Positions 1 through 12,214 are shown, numbered from the stretch's first letter. The stretch is 64,000 bases of DNA from Pratylenchus scribneri (GCA_030063045.1 JAQSEB010000173.1:930001-994000), one strand, 5' to 3'. Notes: generated from the letters alone by a model not told the origin. Program-made: numbers and translations.

Positions 1-1327
1 TCACCATATTGCATCAAGAAATGATTTGCACTAATAAATTTCAGATTCGAGTATTATTTGGAAAAATAAAAAAAATGTTTATATATAAAAAAAAGTGCAA
101 AATTATAGCAGATAAAAATTTAAATAAAATATTCATAGAAAAATTAAATGATTCTAATTTTATAAATTATTAATTTATAAAATAAAATGATATAAAAATA
201 CTTTTTACAAAGATTTGAAAAAATAAGTATAAAATATTTAAAAACAAAAAATTTTTATATTATTATTATAAAAATTAAAAATATAACAAAGACGAATTGA
301 GATTAAAAATAAAAAAAAACGGAAAAGACGATTATATGAAAGTAGTTGAAAAACTAAATGATTGGGATTAAATAAATAATAAAATTGGCATTTTATAATT
401 GATTGATGAAAATTATTATAATATTAAAACAATATTAAATTCGTATTTATATAATAGAATAAATTTGATAATATTATAGAGAAATTACATAATTTTCAAA
501 ATGTGAAAAAAATTTAATATTAAATAAAATTAATCTTAGCAATAAAAATTATTGATAGATGAAACAGTAATATTGATTTCTTCAGAAAATTCTGACCATA
601 AATCCAAATTCAAGAAGGCTTATTATTTTTGTAATATTAAATTAATAAAAAATCCAAGCAAGTTATTTATTTTTGCAAATAGAATATCGAAATTAATAAA
701 GAAATATTATTAAGAATTATAAAAAAATTATATTTAACTTAAAATATATCATTGAAAATAAATAAAATTAAAAAATCTATTTTGATTTAAAAAAATGTAA
801 ACATATTAATAAATTAAAATTATTAAAAAGTAGACGATAAATAAATAATATAATCGAATAAAAATTTAATAAATAAAAATATAAATGAAATAAATAATAA
901 ATTCCAATCTGAAAGGAATGATTTGGGAATTTGGGGTAAATTGATAAATTAAGAAGCAATCATATGCAAATTTATTTTAAGTTTTTACCTGGTTAAAAAA
1001 TTTATAATGATATATTTTTCAAGATGGATTTTGCATATTTGTATATTGATTTCATATTTTGATCAAAGATAAAATAAAACTTGATAGATTTTTTTAATAT
1101 CTTTATGATTATCTTTGAATAAAAATAAATCTATGTTATGATATGTTTATTCAGAATAGATTTTATTCAATTTCTAGAACAATATAATTACAAGATTAAA
1201 AAAAAAGAATTACCAAAATTAAAAAATTGAAATTTTATCAAATTCAATAAAATAATTTTTAAAATATTCTTATATTTTATAAGATATGAGCTTGATGAAA
1301 TAACAATTAGAGCCGCTTTTGAGTTAG

Positions 1328-1444
1328 TCAGATTGGAAAAAGTTAGACGAAAAATCAAACGAGGAAGAATTCAATACTAAATTAAGAGCTGGTCTCCGGG
1401 ATAAATCAGAAGTTAATTTAAAACCCTTTAATAAAAATCAATAG
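1328..1444 (+). CDS. Exon-like island, unknown product
   Basis: An open frame follows an AG at 1326-1327 and begins SDWKKLDEKSNEEEF, continuing through LRAGLRDKSEVNLK to a TAG at 1442. It is charged and helix-prone, unlike the Lys/Asn/Ile-rich translation of the flanks. A possible GT donor lies at 1412, after Ser-Glu. The frame also extends upstream across TAG and TAA codons in a plausible way. No family is recognised. It may be one small exon or a decayed fragment. Confidence 0.3.
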   Translation, partial: SDWKKLDEKSNEEEFNTKLRAGLRDKSEVNLKPFNKNQ

Positions 1445-2161
1445 ATCCAACAATTTTGGAAAAAAAATTTTCATAAAAATTATAAAAAATCGAAAAAATT
1501 TAAGGCCTAATTTTAATATAACAATACATGAAATCATGAGAATTTTAAATTAAATTTTTTAATAATAATTGTTATATAAGAAAATTTCTTGTCATTGTAA
1601 AAGTAGTTTTTATAATTAATATATAAAAATATATCGTCAAAATAAATTATTTTTGAAAAAATAAAAATAGTTTTTTTATTAATGGAGAATGGAACAAATT
1701 AATATGATTAATTATTATTTTTCCTAAATAACATTCATCATTGGGTTAATTAATGACTTGGCAGTTCATTAAAAATCCATAATAAAATAACAGATAATTT
1801 TACAAAATATCTAAAATAAAAATTCCGACTAAGAAATTAAAAATTTATTGAAAAAATTAAATTAAAAAATGATTATAAAATAAATTCTTTTAAAATCAGT
1901 GAATTGCTTCTAATTAAAAAAAAGATTAAATGGTAATAAAATTTTTTATATATGCTTTATAATTCAATTAAAAATAAATAAAATTTTAATGCGATAATTC
2001 GCTCAATAAATTAAAGAATAATGTACAAAAAATATGATAATTGCATTACATTCATAAATCAAGTTTTGTAAAATTTTTTATTCACATATTTCAAGGATGT
2101 AATTCCCTTTATAGAACTCACTTAAGAAGGGAATGGAACCGTTTCCAAAGCATGATCACAG

Positions 2162-2320
2162 AAGATTAGGTATCGAACCTATGGGGCGAAAAAATTTTAT
2201 GTTAAATTGCCAGCAAAAGTATATTTGCCTGAAGAAGATCAAAAAATACCTAGTAAATTTAGAATTTTTCAAAGAAAAAAGAGCGTGGAATTGGTTGAAA
2301 TTTCTAAATATTATTATTAA
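2162..2320 (+). CDS. Exon-like island with two competing frames, unknown product
   Basis: After a CACAG acceptor-like site (AG at 2160-2161), a 52-codon frame reads KIRYRTYGAKK, then VKLPAKVYLPEEDQKIPSKF and a Lys/Glu-rich end, stopping at TAA 2318. A second frame, 2133-2357, has an ATG and 74 codons (MEPFPKHDHRRLGIEPMG…). Only one is likely real. The first has the more protein-like composition and an acceptor; the second has the start codon. Neither matches a family I know. Confidence 0.35.
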   Translation, partial: KIRYRTYGAKKFYVKLPAKVYLPEEDQKIPSKFRIFQRKKSVELVEISKYYY

Positions 2321-2402
2321 AAATATAATAAACTTTGAAAAATTAGGAATAATTTAAAAATAGAAAAAATATAATAATAGTCAGAAAATTAATTTGATAT
2401 AA

Positions 2403-2672
2403 TTTTTGAAATATAAAATAAAAAATCATGTTAAGATAATATTAAATTTAGATGAAATTCTTGGTATAGATGCTTCTCAATTCAAGCATTTTACAAATCG
2501 TTTGAACGTTTTATTGAATAAAAAATTGCTACCAATGAGCCAATTTATTATACCGAAGTAATTCAAACCGCCATATAGAGTAATTTTGGAAACTGCTAAA
2601 AATTGTATAAGCGATTGGGAATGGAATTTAAGAGAGTATTTCTCACTTCTAAGATTATATATAATTTTTTAA
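2403..2672 (+). pseudogene. Broken or spliced coding island, single in-frame TAA
   Basis: One frame stays coherent for about 270 bases and is interrupted once, by TAA at 2559-2561. Before it the frame reads EILGIDASQFKHFTNRLNVL and ends PMSQFIIPK. After it the frame reads FKPPYRVILETAKNC and SDWEWNLREYFSLL. The TAA sits inside a possible GTAATT donor, but no sensible short intron rejoins the downstream part. Options are a pseudogene with a CAA-to-TAA change, an unrecognised intron, or a recoded Gln. Function unknown. Confidence 0.35.
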
Positions 2673-2943
2673 ATTCATCATCAAATTAATAAAATTAATT
2701 TATTATTTTGTTTTAAAAATTTACGAAGCTAAATAAAAAATATGCTAACGACTTATAAAATTGATAAAATTATATAATATAAATTTAAATATAATTAAAA
2801 AAATTAGTCAAAATTCTGACATAAATAAAAACATAGAAGAAAAATTAATGATCGAACTTTAAATAAATAATTCTATTGAAATAAACTCCAAGTTAGTTAA
2901 TTATATATATACAACGATAAAAAAATATAAGATTGTTTTTCAG

Positions 2944-3021
2944 AATCAAGAGAACACTCTGATAGTGGCGACCGTTATTGCCGAAATGCGGGATGAGACT
3001 GAAGAATTAAATTTAGCTTAA
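2944..3021 (+). CDS. Possible terminal exon, unknown product
   Basis: A pyrimidine-rich acceptor (gattgtttttcag, AG at 2942-2943) is followed by 25 codons reading NQENTLIVATVIAEMRDETE and ELNLA, ending at TAA 3019. Composition is ordinary for a protein and unlike the flanks. It looks like the last exon of a plus-strand gene whose earlier exons may be the islands upstream. No family recognised. Confidence 0.35.
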   Translation, partial: NQENTLIVATVIAEMRDETEELNLA

Positions 3022-3083
3022 TAACAAAAAAAAATTATTAATAAAAAATTTAAGAAAACTTTTGTCAATAAAAAAATGCAAAG

Positions 3084-3179
3084 CTCAGCTTTCGAACTGC
3101 AAAAATACTTCATTCACCCGGTTTGGACATTGAGAAATCGGGAGAAATATACAAGAATATTTCTTATCATTATTTTTAG
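3084..3179 (+). CDS. Island with EKSGEIY motif, copy A
   Basis: An open frame reads LSFRTAKILHSPGLDIEKSG then EIYKNISYHYF and stops at TAG 3177. Ungapped alignment with the island at 12131-12214 shows the identical heptapeptide EKSGEIY, and T-A/V-K/R-I-L/V agreement upstream at the same spacing. Two islands 9 kb apart on one strand are therefore probably paralogous coding fragments. Function unknown; other frames across this stretch are also open. Confidence 0.35.
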   Translation, partial: LSFRTAKILHSPGLDIEKSGEIYKNISYHYF

Positions 3180-3415
3180 CAAATGGTAATTAAATTTCAA
3201 GAATGAATCAATAAAGATTCTTTTTCGAAATGAAACAATTATTTGAGTACAAAGATTTGATTCATATCCTTCCAATATTGTAAAAGAAAAAGATAAACGA
3301 ATATTTACATAAAATTAATTTCTCTGATGATATTTTAAAATTAATAATCATTTTCTATGATTTATTAAAATAAAAAAATATATATTAAAAAATTTTTAGA
3401 AAAATTTATTTCTAC

Positions 3416-3671
3416 AATGAAAAATTTTAAAAAAAATGTTAAAAATTCCAATTTTCGCTATCCCTCATAATAAATTGCCTCCAATTGTTTAAAGCTATAT
3501 GCTTCCAAATGTTGACTCAAAATAATCAATGGTACCATAAAATTGAATAAATTAAATAAAATTATTTAAATAAATATATTGAAATAAAATATTAAACGCT
3601 AAAATGACATCATTTTGCTAAACTATTATAAAAATTAAAGATATAATTTTTCCAAAAACAAATTATATAAT
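3416..3671 (+). repeat. Dispersed repeat R1, copy 1
   Basis: Aligns by eye with 56142-56375 over about 250 bases with small indels. Shared blocks include the stretch around 'ccaattttcgctat', an 'aaattgcctc…aattgtt' block and the 'attaaagatataattttt' tail. A decayed dispersed repeat without coding capacity. Confidence 0.65.
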
Positions 3672-5751
3672 ATTTTTAAAAATTATAATATTTCATAATT
3701 ATTTCTATGAAAATACAGGAAATGGGTTGTTGCCGAATAACTTTGTATTTATCTGGACTAGTCTGTTACCAACACGAATTATCATTATCGAAATAATGAA
3801 TATAAATATATATAAAATTACTAAGACTAATTAAATTTTAAAAATTATTATAAAATCTTACATTTAAATTATTTTAATAATTAAATGAATTATAATCATT
3901 CTTCACATCAAAGAAATATGATTATGATAAATTTAAAAATATTTTAATCATTATTTTTTCCTTGAATTTAAAATAAATATTTTACTAATTAAATATTTAA
4001 TTTTGCAATCATAATTCTTTTAAAAATATATTTTTACCATCGGACATTTCTATGGAATGCATTATATTTTCCAGTGATAAATAGCCTTTGGTGATGGCTA
4101 AATTTTATTGAAATTTGAAATTATATATATTTATTTTAAATATTTTTCATTTAAATTAATTGGCCGAGGAAATTGTCGCAGAATAGTTTTTTTTTAAAAA
4201 TTATTCCTCATAAATTTTCCATGAAATTTAGTCATGCTGGATATAATTTATTTTGAGAAAATAATTCAATTTTATAGTGATTATAAAATTTATTATTTTA
4301 CTCAAAAATATTTTCTGCTTAAATAATAATTTCACTAAGTTAACAATTTAAAAATAGTATTTAAAAAAGATTTTACTTAAGATATTAAAAAAAAATAAAT
4401 TTTTTAAAATAATTTAAAATAAAATTAAAAGAAAAATAATTATCAAATTTAAAAATATATTCATATGAATTTCCATCATAATTAAAAAAACTATATAATT
4501 ATATAAACATAAATCTTATCCAAACATTTACTTAGAATATTTTATATAATAAAATTTTAATTAAATTAAATTAGTGCGATAAAATTGCACTTAATATACA
4601 CGTTTGCAAGAAATGAGAGCTAAAGTTAAATAAATCTTTATAAAAATAAATCATAAAATATTTTCACAGAATGATTTTTTTTGAAATAATTTCTAATAAT
4701 AAAAAAATATACATTCAAATTTAATGATTTTAAATAGTGAACATAAAATAAATAAATTAAAAAATTAAAAGAAAATCATAATTATAATAAAATATTTATT
4801 TTGTATTAATAAATAAAAAATTTTAAAACTGCATTGATAACGTAAACTAACTTAATTTAGTGAAAAAAATTTAAATTGCTGATTTGAATCAATTTATTAT
4901 ATAAAAAAAATTATATATCTCTACTCTATGATTTTCTTAAATGCTAAATAATTTCAAGAAAATAATATTGAATAAATAAAAAATATATTTAATAATCTAT
5001 ATTAAACAAAAATTATATTGTAAATTAGTAAATATATTTATTGAAAAAAAATGAAAAAATAAACAATTCAGAATAAAATATAATATTTGAACCAATTATT
5101 TACATAGATGTAAATTTGAATTTAAAAAAAAATAAAAAAATTATAATCAATTAAATTATTATTAATTTGAAAATTATTTAAATTTAATTTATGCCTACCC
5201 TTCTTAACCGATTTGATCAAGGAATGGATGTAGAAGAGTAAATTTTACTTCTTATTAGCTTTATGATTCGGGGCATCAGCATCTCAATAAAAAAGAAATT
5301 AAATAAAAATAGGAAAATAAGTAAATTAAAGCGAAATAATTAATTAATTTTATTTTTTTAATAATATTTTACAAGAATTATTGCAAAGTTTAAAATAAAA
5401 TATAATTTATAGAAGCAATCAATTAAAAATTATAACTTCAGTAAATTATTAAATTTTTAAAATTTAATTTGAAATAAATTGTTCGGATAAAAGTTTATTA
5501 AAATAAATTTAAAATTTCTATTTCAATTTTTAAATAATAAATACTATAATGAAAAAATGTTTTGAGATAAATTTCGATCTACTCAATAGGCGGCTGAGAC
5601 ATCCGGCGAAATAAATATGAACGCCCTTTAGCGATTTCTTAAAATAAAATAAAATATAACAAGGTAATTAAGCTAACCAACCGATATCAATTAGACAAAA
5701 CCATAAAACATATATTTACTTAAACTTAAAAATATGTAATTAAAATTATAA

Positions 5752-5934
5752 ATGATTGCATTATTTATAAATTGCTTGAAAATAAGAAAGAATTATTTCA
5801 AAAATTTATCTAAAGAAAAAGAGCAAAATAACCGTGAAAAATTTATTAAATCGGAAATACGGTTTTCATTTAATAAGAATATTCTCCGAAGAAAAATCCA
5901 TTTTATATTAATATCATATGTTTTATCATCGTAA
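5752..5934 (+). CDS. Hypothetical 60-codon ORF
   Basis: An ATG-initiated frame of 60 codons. The middle is charged (SKEKEQNNREKFIKSEIRF) and the end hydrophobic (RRKIHFILISYVLSS). No motif, splice signal or known family. In sequence this AT-rich a frame of this length can arise by chance. Confidence 0.15.
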   Translation: MIALFINCLKIRKNYFKNLSKEKEQNNREKFIKSEIRFSFNKNILRRKIHFILISYVLSS

Positions 5935-6484
5935 TAATTTTGTTATTAAAATGTATTGAATGACTTATGCTTTCTCCAGCAGGTCTGCGTAAGAGATTAA
6001 AATCCAAAGATAGACTACTGAAATTTTTCTAAAATTTATTCTCCGATAAAATAATTATATATCAATGATCTTTAAAACAGGTATCAAATATATATGATTT
6101 TAAAAATGGCTGCTAGATAAATAAATAAAAGTAATAAAATTAAAATCATCTATCCGAAATCTATAATTAAATTACAAATTATATAAAAGAATTATTTTAT
6201 ATTCATGAGATTTGAAAAAAATTGAATTTCCACGTAATAATATCAGCTAATTTCAATCTCGGACATCTATAAATAAAATTATTTGTAATATTATAAATTT
6301 GTAAAAATAAAGAAAAAAAAGGAAAAATTTAATGATAATTGATTTAAGATAAAAAATATTTTATTAATGATGGCAATAATTTAGTTTCTTTAATAAAAAA
6401 GAATAGATTGATTTAATTATACTCTATTTAATATTTGTATAAATATAAAAATAATTATGAAATAAATAAGTAGGCAAAATTTAA

Positions 6485-6601
6485 CCTAATACATTAAAGG
6501 GCGTCAACGCACAAACCTGGATTGGAAAGACATAGAGAACGAAAATTATTTCATGTAAGTTTCTCGGGAATGCCACCTACATTCAAGAAACTGTAGAATA
6601 G
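6485..6601 (+). pseudogene. Coding-like island with in-frame TAG
   Basis: One frame reads PNTLKGVNAQTWIGKT, meets TAG at 6533-6535, then continues RTKIISCKFLGNATYIQETV and E to a second TAG at 6599. Both halves look like protein. A second frame (KGRQRTNLDWKDIENENYF) leads into a perfect donor-like GTAAGT at 6554-6559. Either there is an exon in the second frame, or a decayed or recoded gene in the first. No family recognised. Confidence 0.3.
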
Positions 6602-7124
6602 AAGATATTTATTACAATAATTATCATAAAAATTTTGTTACAATAGTAGAAAAGACAAAAATTGTAAAAAAAATCTTCCTAAAATTTTAATTAATTTATA
6701 ATAAAATATTGGATGGTAGGCCGGCTTCTGCATATTATTCAAATAAACATAAATTGGATCAATCAATTATCGTCATCAATGAACGGTAAACTCATTATAA
6801 ATTAAAAAATTTTATGAATATATAAATTTAAATTAAAAGATAAAAGAAAATATAATTTTTTTGTTGAATATGAATCAAAATTAATCCAAATGACAGAATT
6901 AATAAATAATTTATTAAACAATTTCTTTATCATACATTATTCAAAATTTTCATAAGATTAATTTTCGAGATAAATTAAACAATTTTATAGAAATTTGTGA
7001 GCATATTTAATTAAAAAAAATAATAATTGCAAAAAAATTTAATATAATTATTTAAATCTTTAATTTAAAAGAGCAAAATTTTTGAAAAAATTTATATAAA
7101 TAATATTAAAAAATTACAAAAAAA

Positions 7125-7335
7125 AGTGTATATTGCTTTAATTGGAAAAGGATAAAATTTTTAAAATTTATTTATTTACAGAAATAAAAAATAAGAGATA
7201 GAAGAAAAATAAATAAAAAAAAAATGAAAAAAAATACTAAATACTAATAATAATATCAGAAATAATACTTATTAAAAATCAATTAAAATCTAAATGTGGG
7301 AAAAATTATTTAATCGGTTGAAGTCTATTGATAAA
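7125..7335 (+). repeat. Dispersed repeat R4, copy 1
   Basis: Resembles 58918-59155. Shared order of blocks: 'tattgctt', 'ataaaatttttaaaat', 'aaataagaga/aactaagaga', 'aaaatctaaa' and a closing 'ggttga' block. Divergent, AT-rich and non-coding. Confidence 0.5.
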
Positions 7336-7357
7336 TTTTATAAAATTTAATTTTTCT

Positions 7358-7549
7358 CTATAGACACTTTAATTTTATTTCTTTTAAATTAATAGATAAA
7401 ATGTGTTGTTTTGGAAATAGCCAAAAACAATGCTCTAATTTTGCCTTTTTTAATTCGTATTTAAATTTAATGTGATAAGGAAAAAAGTTGAAAATGAAAC
7501 TTTTGAGGGCATTAAGAATAAATTTGAATTGTTTATTATTAACACTCAA
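7358..7549 (-). CDS. Hypothetical 63-codon ORF
   Basis: A minus-strand frame of 63 codons reading, in part, KAKLEHCFWLFPKQHILSI. No motif, no splice signal and an AT-rich composition. Reported because its central part is slightly less biased than its surroundings; may be chance. Confidence 0.12.
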   Translation of the reverse strand: MSVNNKQFKFILNALKSFIFNFFPYHIKFKYELKKAKLEHCFWLFPKQHILSINLKEIKLKCL

Positions 7550-8055
7550 AAAAATTTATAATCTAAATAAAAGAAATATAAATGCTGGAATGTTTATAGA
7601 AGAGGCATAATATAATATGGATTTAAAAGAGGAAAATTTGAATTAATTATTTACATATCAGTAAATTTCTTGAAGAACCTTTTAAATAATGAAATTAAAA
7701 TTTGAAATAATCTGTGTATATATATAGAGGATATATTACATAACTAGGATCTATAAATTAAATAAAAATATTGATAAAATTACAATTCACATCTATTTAG
7801 TCTAAATTTAATCTCATTAACCCAATTTGTTAGTATTTTAAAAAAAATATATTTTATTTAAAATTTTAAATAGCCCGAAATATCCCGAAAGGAATAATGA
7901 ATATCAAAACAAAGGAAGATATTAATGCAATTTAAATTATGATAAAAATATAAAGCGATAGTTCATTATCACAAACAATAGGAACAACCTTACATGAAAT
8001 CTGTAAGTTCCATGATAAATGGTAACTATAAATAATTATGTAATAACATAATTAA

Positions 8056-8256
8056 AATTGTTTTTCTACGATTAAAAAAATCACCGCTTTTTCGCTCCCC
8101 GTGGGCATGGGAAATTTTTTGACTAATGTCAAAATTTGTAGTAATTCTTCTTTTTATTATACCAAATCGTTAAAAATTCAGTGTTTGGAGACAAATTGGG
8201 ATTTTGGAAAGGAAATTTCAAAAATATTTTTTATAAATAAGATTAAAAAAGAATAA
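8056..8256 (+). CDS. 66-codon open island, unknown product
   Basis: Stop-to-stop frame of 66 codons containing TAFSLPVGMGNFLTNVKICS and SLKIQCLETNWDFGKEISK; the internal ATG at 8107 would leave 49 codons. Two cysteines and a low Lys/Asn share in the centre make it one of the more protein-like stretches in the first 18 kb. There is no ATG near the 5' end, so if real it is an internal exon. No family recognised. Confidence 0.35.
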   Translation, partial: NCFSTIKKITAFSLPVGMGNFLTNVKICSNSSFYYTKSLKIQCLETNWDFGKEISKIFFINKIKKE

Positions 8257-8544
8257 AAATTCAAAAAGTATATATATCAAAATGTTAAATTACTTTCTAA
8301 AAAACTTGGGCAATTCAAATATAAATAAACGTTAAATAATTTAAAATAGAAAAGAAAATTTAAAAAATTAAAAAAAAAATCAATTTATAGACATAATTAA
8401 TAAAGATTAAATTATATTTTATGAATAATTTATCGTCTCCATATATATACCAGAATTAAATAAATACGAAATATATTTTAATCTTTTTCATAACTAATAA
8501 TTAATAAAATTTTCAATTTCATTTTCTCTATTCTCGCCTTATAA

Positions 8545-8787
8545 AGCAGAAGGAAGAATGGACGGATTTTACATAAGTTCTACTCCAATTCGTTCAATGG
8601 AATGAAGAAGTTAGCGGTAATGAAAAGCTTAATAATGAAGACGGCCTGTGCCATTTATGAGTGTAAGAAAGATGGATAAAAGAATCCTATGAACAGTAAG
8701 ACGATTTTCAAATTTAAAAAAAATCAAATTAAGAAATTTGGATTGTCCGTAGTTGCGCGGGTTCTACTAAAGGAAATATGGAATTAA
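8545..8787 (+). pseudogene. Coding-like island with one in-frame TAA
   Basis: A frame of 44 codons (KNGRILHKFYSNSFNGMKK, then MKTACAIYECKKDG) ends at TAA 8677. The same frame resumes KNPMNSKTIFK and ends FGLSVVARVLLKEIWN at TAA 8785. No GT donor overlaps the first TAA, so splicing does not remove it simply. A shorter competing frame (AEGRMDGFYISSTPIRSME) covers the 5' part. Decayed gene, recoded Gln and chance remain open. Confidence 0.28.
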
Positions 8788-9566
8788 ACAAAAAGGAAAT
8801 GAAATAAAATTCACTAATTTCAAAAAAAATTAAATTAAAGTAACTATATATTAATATATTTTTATAATGAACTTTTTAGCAAAAAAAGTAGAGAGTATTT
8901 ATCTTAATAATTTAAATATATCCTTAGTTTTATTAAAAATTATAAAATTATTAAAATTTTAGAAAGAAAAAATAAAGAGAATAATAAGTCAAAGAAAAAT
9001 TAATGGTCAATAAAAAAATGATTTAACTTATGAAATATCTATAATATCAAAAATTAATGAATGATATTATAAATGGTTTTTAAAATTAGATTTTTATTTT
9101 GATATCTTTTTAGAAAATATTGACAGAAATAAATAATATAAATACAAATAAACATTATAGATAACAATTTTGCAAAAATAAATTCGCATATAGAAAATTT
9201 TACATATTTCAAATATAATTTTGTATTAAAAACATCAATATAGACATTTATTTAATGTTTATAAATAAATAAATCAAAAGAAATTAGATTGACAAGATTA
9301 TTATAAAATTAATAATTTTTAATTAAATTTAAATATAATAAAGAAGATTAATAGAAATATTTATAAAAAAAAAGAATTGAGTCTATATTATTATAAAATT
9401 TCTAAAAAAATAATGGAATGAATTTGAACGTTATGGCTTTTTCAATGAAATAATTAACAATTTGAATATATTTATCTGATAAAAAAATGAAATTAAAAGA
9501 GAAATTATAATGAATAGTATAATTAAACCAAAAATTTCAAATCGCTAAATTTAAAACCGGGATTAA

Positions 9567-9713
9567 TTTAACAACATTGGATCGCGGCTGGAAGGAGCAA
9601 ATTCTATTGGATTGTTTTATGGATATATTGTGGAAATTGATGGTCGAAAAAATGAATTTGTCAATGTGCCTGTGGATAAACCCTTTTTTGTAATAAAATT
9701 TAAAAAAAAATAA
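9567..9713 (+). CDS. Exon-like island, unknown product
   Basis: A 48-codon frame reads NNIGSRLEGANSIGLFYGY, then IVEIDGRKNEFVNVPVDKPF. A GTAATA donor-like site lies at 9690, after the two Phe codons; beyond it the translation turns into poly-Lys. The sequence has the texture of a beta-rich domain. Upstream in frame is TAA (9564-9566) with no AG acceptor between it and the coding-like part. It may be linked with the island at 10096. No family recognised. Confidence 0.38.
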   Translation, partial: FNNIGSRLEGANSIGLFYGYIVEIDGRKNEFVNVPVDKPFFVIKFKKK

Positions 9714-10095
9714 ATTTTAATTTATCCGCAATGACCTTAAATTAAAATATTAAATTATAATTTATTAAAAAATAATAATAATAATTTTATTTATCATAAT
9801 TCTTTCATCAAATTTGAAGCCGTATCTGATAATTTTAAAATTATGTAATTAGTAATATAAAAGCATATTTGTTAATAAAAAATTTCAATTGATAAATATT
9901 TCTTGAAAACAAAATATAAGAATTTAAAAATAATTTTGACTCTTTTGGCAATATTTTTATTCTTAAATATATATATATATTGCTAAAATAAAAATTAAAA
10001 TAAATTTTATTCGTAATTTAAATTTGATATATTTATAAAAGAAGAAAAGTTTAAAAATTTACTCAATTAAATTGGTAAAATATATTTTTTCCTAA

Positions 10096-10263
10096 AATTC
10101 ATCAGATGGTGATGAATCCGATAGTGAAGCAAACGAATTGGATTGTATTATCGAAATTCGAAGAGAATATGTACTTGTACAATGGAAAGATTCCTTTGTT
10201 AAAAAATTAAAATATAACGGCGAAAAAGCCAAGGAATTCTCATGGATAAATATAATTCGATAA
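10096..10263 (+). CDS. Exon-like island, weak chromodomain resemblance
   Basis: A 55-codon frame: an acidic start (SSDGDESDSEANELD) is followed by CIIEIRREYVLVQWKDSFVK and, near the end, KAKEFSWINIIR, with TAA at 10261. The E-Y-V-L-V-Q-W-K-D core after an acidic lead recalls the 'YLVKWKG' strand of chromodomains, but the usual Trp-Glu-Pro end is not clear. An acceptor-like 'catcag' lies at 10100-10105. Possibly the exon following 9567-9689, though the phases do not match a simple join. The family call is tentative. Confidence 0.3.
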   Translation, partial: NSSDGDESDSEANELDCIIEIRREYVLVQWKDSFVKKLKYNGEKAKEFSWINIIR

Positions 10264-12130
10264 TATGAATTAATATATTTAGTGAAAAGTTAAATTTTAA
10301 TTTAAAATTAATACTTTATTATTTGATATGGTCTACTCTAATCAAAATAAAAATATAATTTTAATGCAGAAATAGCATAAATATAAATAAAACTGATCCA
10401 AGCTCTGTATTTAAATAGCTGCATTAATATCAGAAACATTATTTATGGAGATAATTATAGGCGGGAAAATCTAAATAAAAATTATATAGTCTTACAATAT
10501 GAAAAAAGAAATAATATCATCTAATGTGGCGATAAATTATTTTTGAAAATATAAAATTAAATGATGATAAATAAATATAATTATATTTTTGATATTTTAT
10601 TTTCAAATGAAGTGGAATAAATCAATGAAGAGAAGCGATTGGAAAAGGCAATGCAGCCAATTTAAGAAATTTTTTTGTTCATTAAAATTAAATAACAAAA
10701 AAGAAAATCTAGAATCTTCAGCGAACATCTCATCGTAAATTTTTACTAATGAATTGTAACGCATTCCGAAATTAAAAAATTATTTTAAAATGAAAAAAAA
10801 TCGTATAATAAATTATATTTCGATTTCTTTTATTGAACGACTTAATTCTTCTTTAAATATGAGAATTTTCAAAAAATTGATTTGCAAAAATATTTGATAA
10901 AAATTTAATTTCTTTTATTTGATAATGTTTTAAATTTAGACGTTTTTACAAATCAGATATTTTTAAAAATTATCTTCTCAAATATCAAATAAAAGTTCCA
11001 AATATTTTAATTTATATAAAAAATTGAATATTATTTTTGTTTCGATGGCATATATAAATTATATTAAATTTTTCTATATATTAATCATTAGAATATCAAA
11101 ATTAAAAAATATTAATTTAAGATAAAATTGATAAAAATTATACCAAGATAATATTCTGAATAAAATATTCAACCCTAGCTTTCTGACTGTTTATTTAATG
11201 AGAAAACAATGAGTTAAATTTTTATATTATGCATAAATAATCTTAAAAATTTTACTCAATGATGATAAAAGTGAGAGAAAAATTGTAAACATTAATTTTA
11301 TATTATTTATATTATAAAAATTTATGCAATGAATTTCAATGAAAAGAAATTAATATAATAAATTAATAAAAATTTTAAATTTTTTAAATTAATAATTTTA
11401 AAATTTGATTTTTTCACATCGATCTAATGACACAAATGCATTTTATAAACATGAAAGTTAACATTACAAATTTGATTTTACACATAAATTTTGAATCTGC
11501 TGGACGGGATAAGATGGCAAAGCCGTCGTTTTACACAAGTGATTTTAATACCAATTTATTTCTGGGAAGTGTCACATCTTAAAATTTAGAAAATATATTT
11601 TTTGATTTTATTTTTAATAAAAGAATGGCAGTTTTCATTAAATTTCTTAAAGAATTAAATAAAATTTTTACTATTTTTTTATTAAAATTTAAAAAAAGTA
11701 TTTTTAAGCTTCTGATATAAAAATTATCAATTATAAATATATACATTTTTAGTGCTAAGTGAAATCAAATAATAGTGATTAAATTTAAATGTAAATGATT
11801 GAAATAAGCTTTATCTATGGCTCTATTAATTTTAAAAATAAAATAAGATTCCTTAAATTAAAATAAATTTTATAATAAAATTTTTTTCATATAATGTGGC
11901 CAAAAAATCATGATCTATCGGATTTATAGACATATAATAGAAAAAATTACATGAATAAAAAAAATAATTTTGATAGAAAAAGATAATAACTAATTTTTTA
12001 AAAAATTTATATGAAGGAGAAAAAATTTTTTTAAATATATTTATTTATCATATACAAGATTTAATTAATCGATTTAAATTTAAACAAAAAAGAAATTAAA
12101 AATTTATTAAATCTATAAATCATTAAAAAA

Positions 12131-12214
12131 ACATTTCCGCCGAGCACTGTTCGTATTGTTATGGAAAATGCAGAAGGATTTGAGAAGTCTGGGGAAATTT
12201 ACAATGTTATTTAA
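12131..12214 (+). CDS. Island with EKSGEIY motif, copy B
   Basis: The frame reads TFPPSTVRIVMENAEGFEKS then GEIYNVI and stops at TAA 12212. It shares EKSGEIY and the T-V/A-R/K-I-V/L pattern with the island at 3084-3179, at equal spacing. If they are paralogues, the segment is a repeated domain or a duplicated gene piece. No known family assigned. Confidence 0.38.
   Translation, partial: TFPPSTVRIVMENAEGFEKSGEIYNVI

Noticed and set aside
777..959. 60-codon minus-strand frame
   Set aside because: Almost entirely Leu/Ile/Phe/Tyr/Asn from A/T-rich sequence, with no island of raised G+C; expected by chance.
4153..4185. Possible protein-kinase glycine loop (…LIGRGNCRR…)
   Set aside because: Only about ten codons, ending in poly-T; no further kinase motif nearby.
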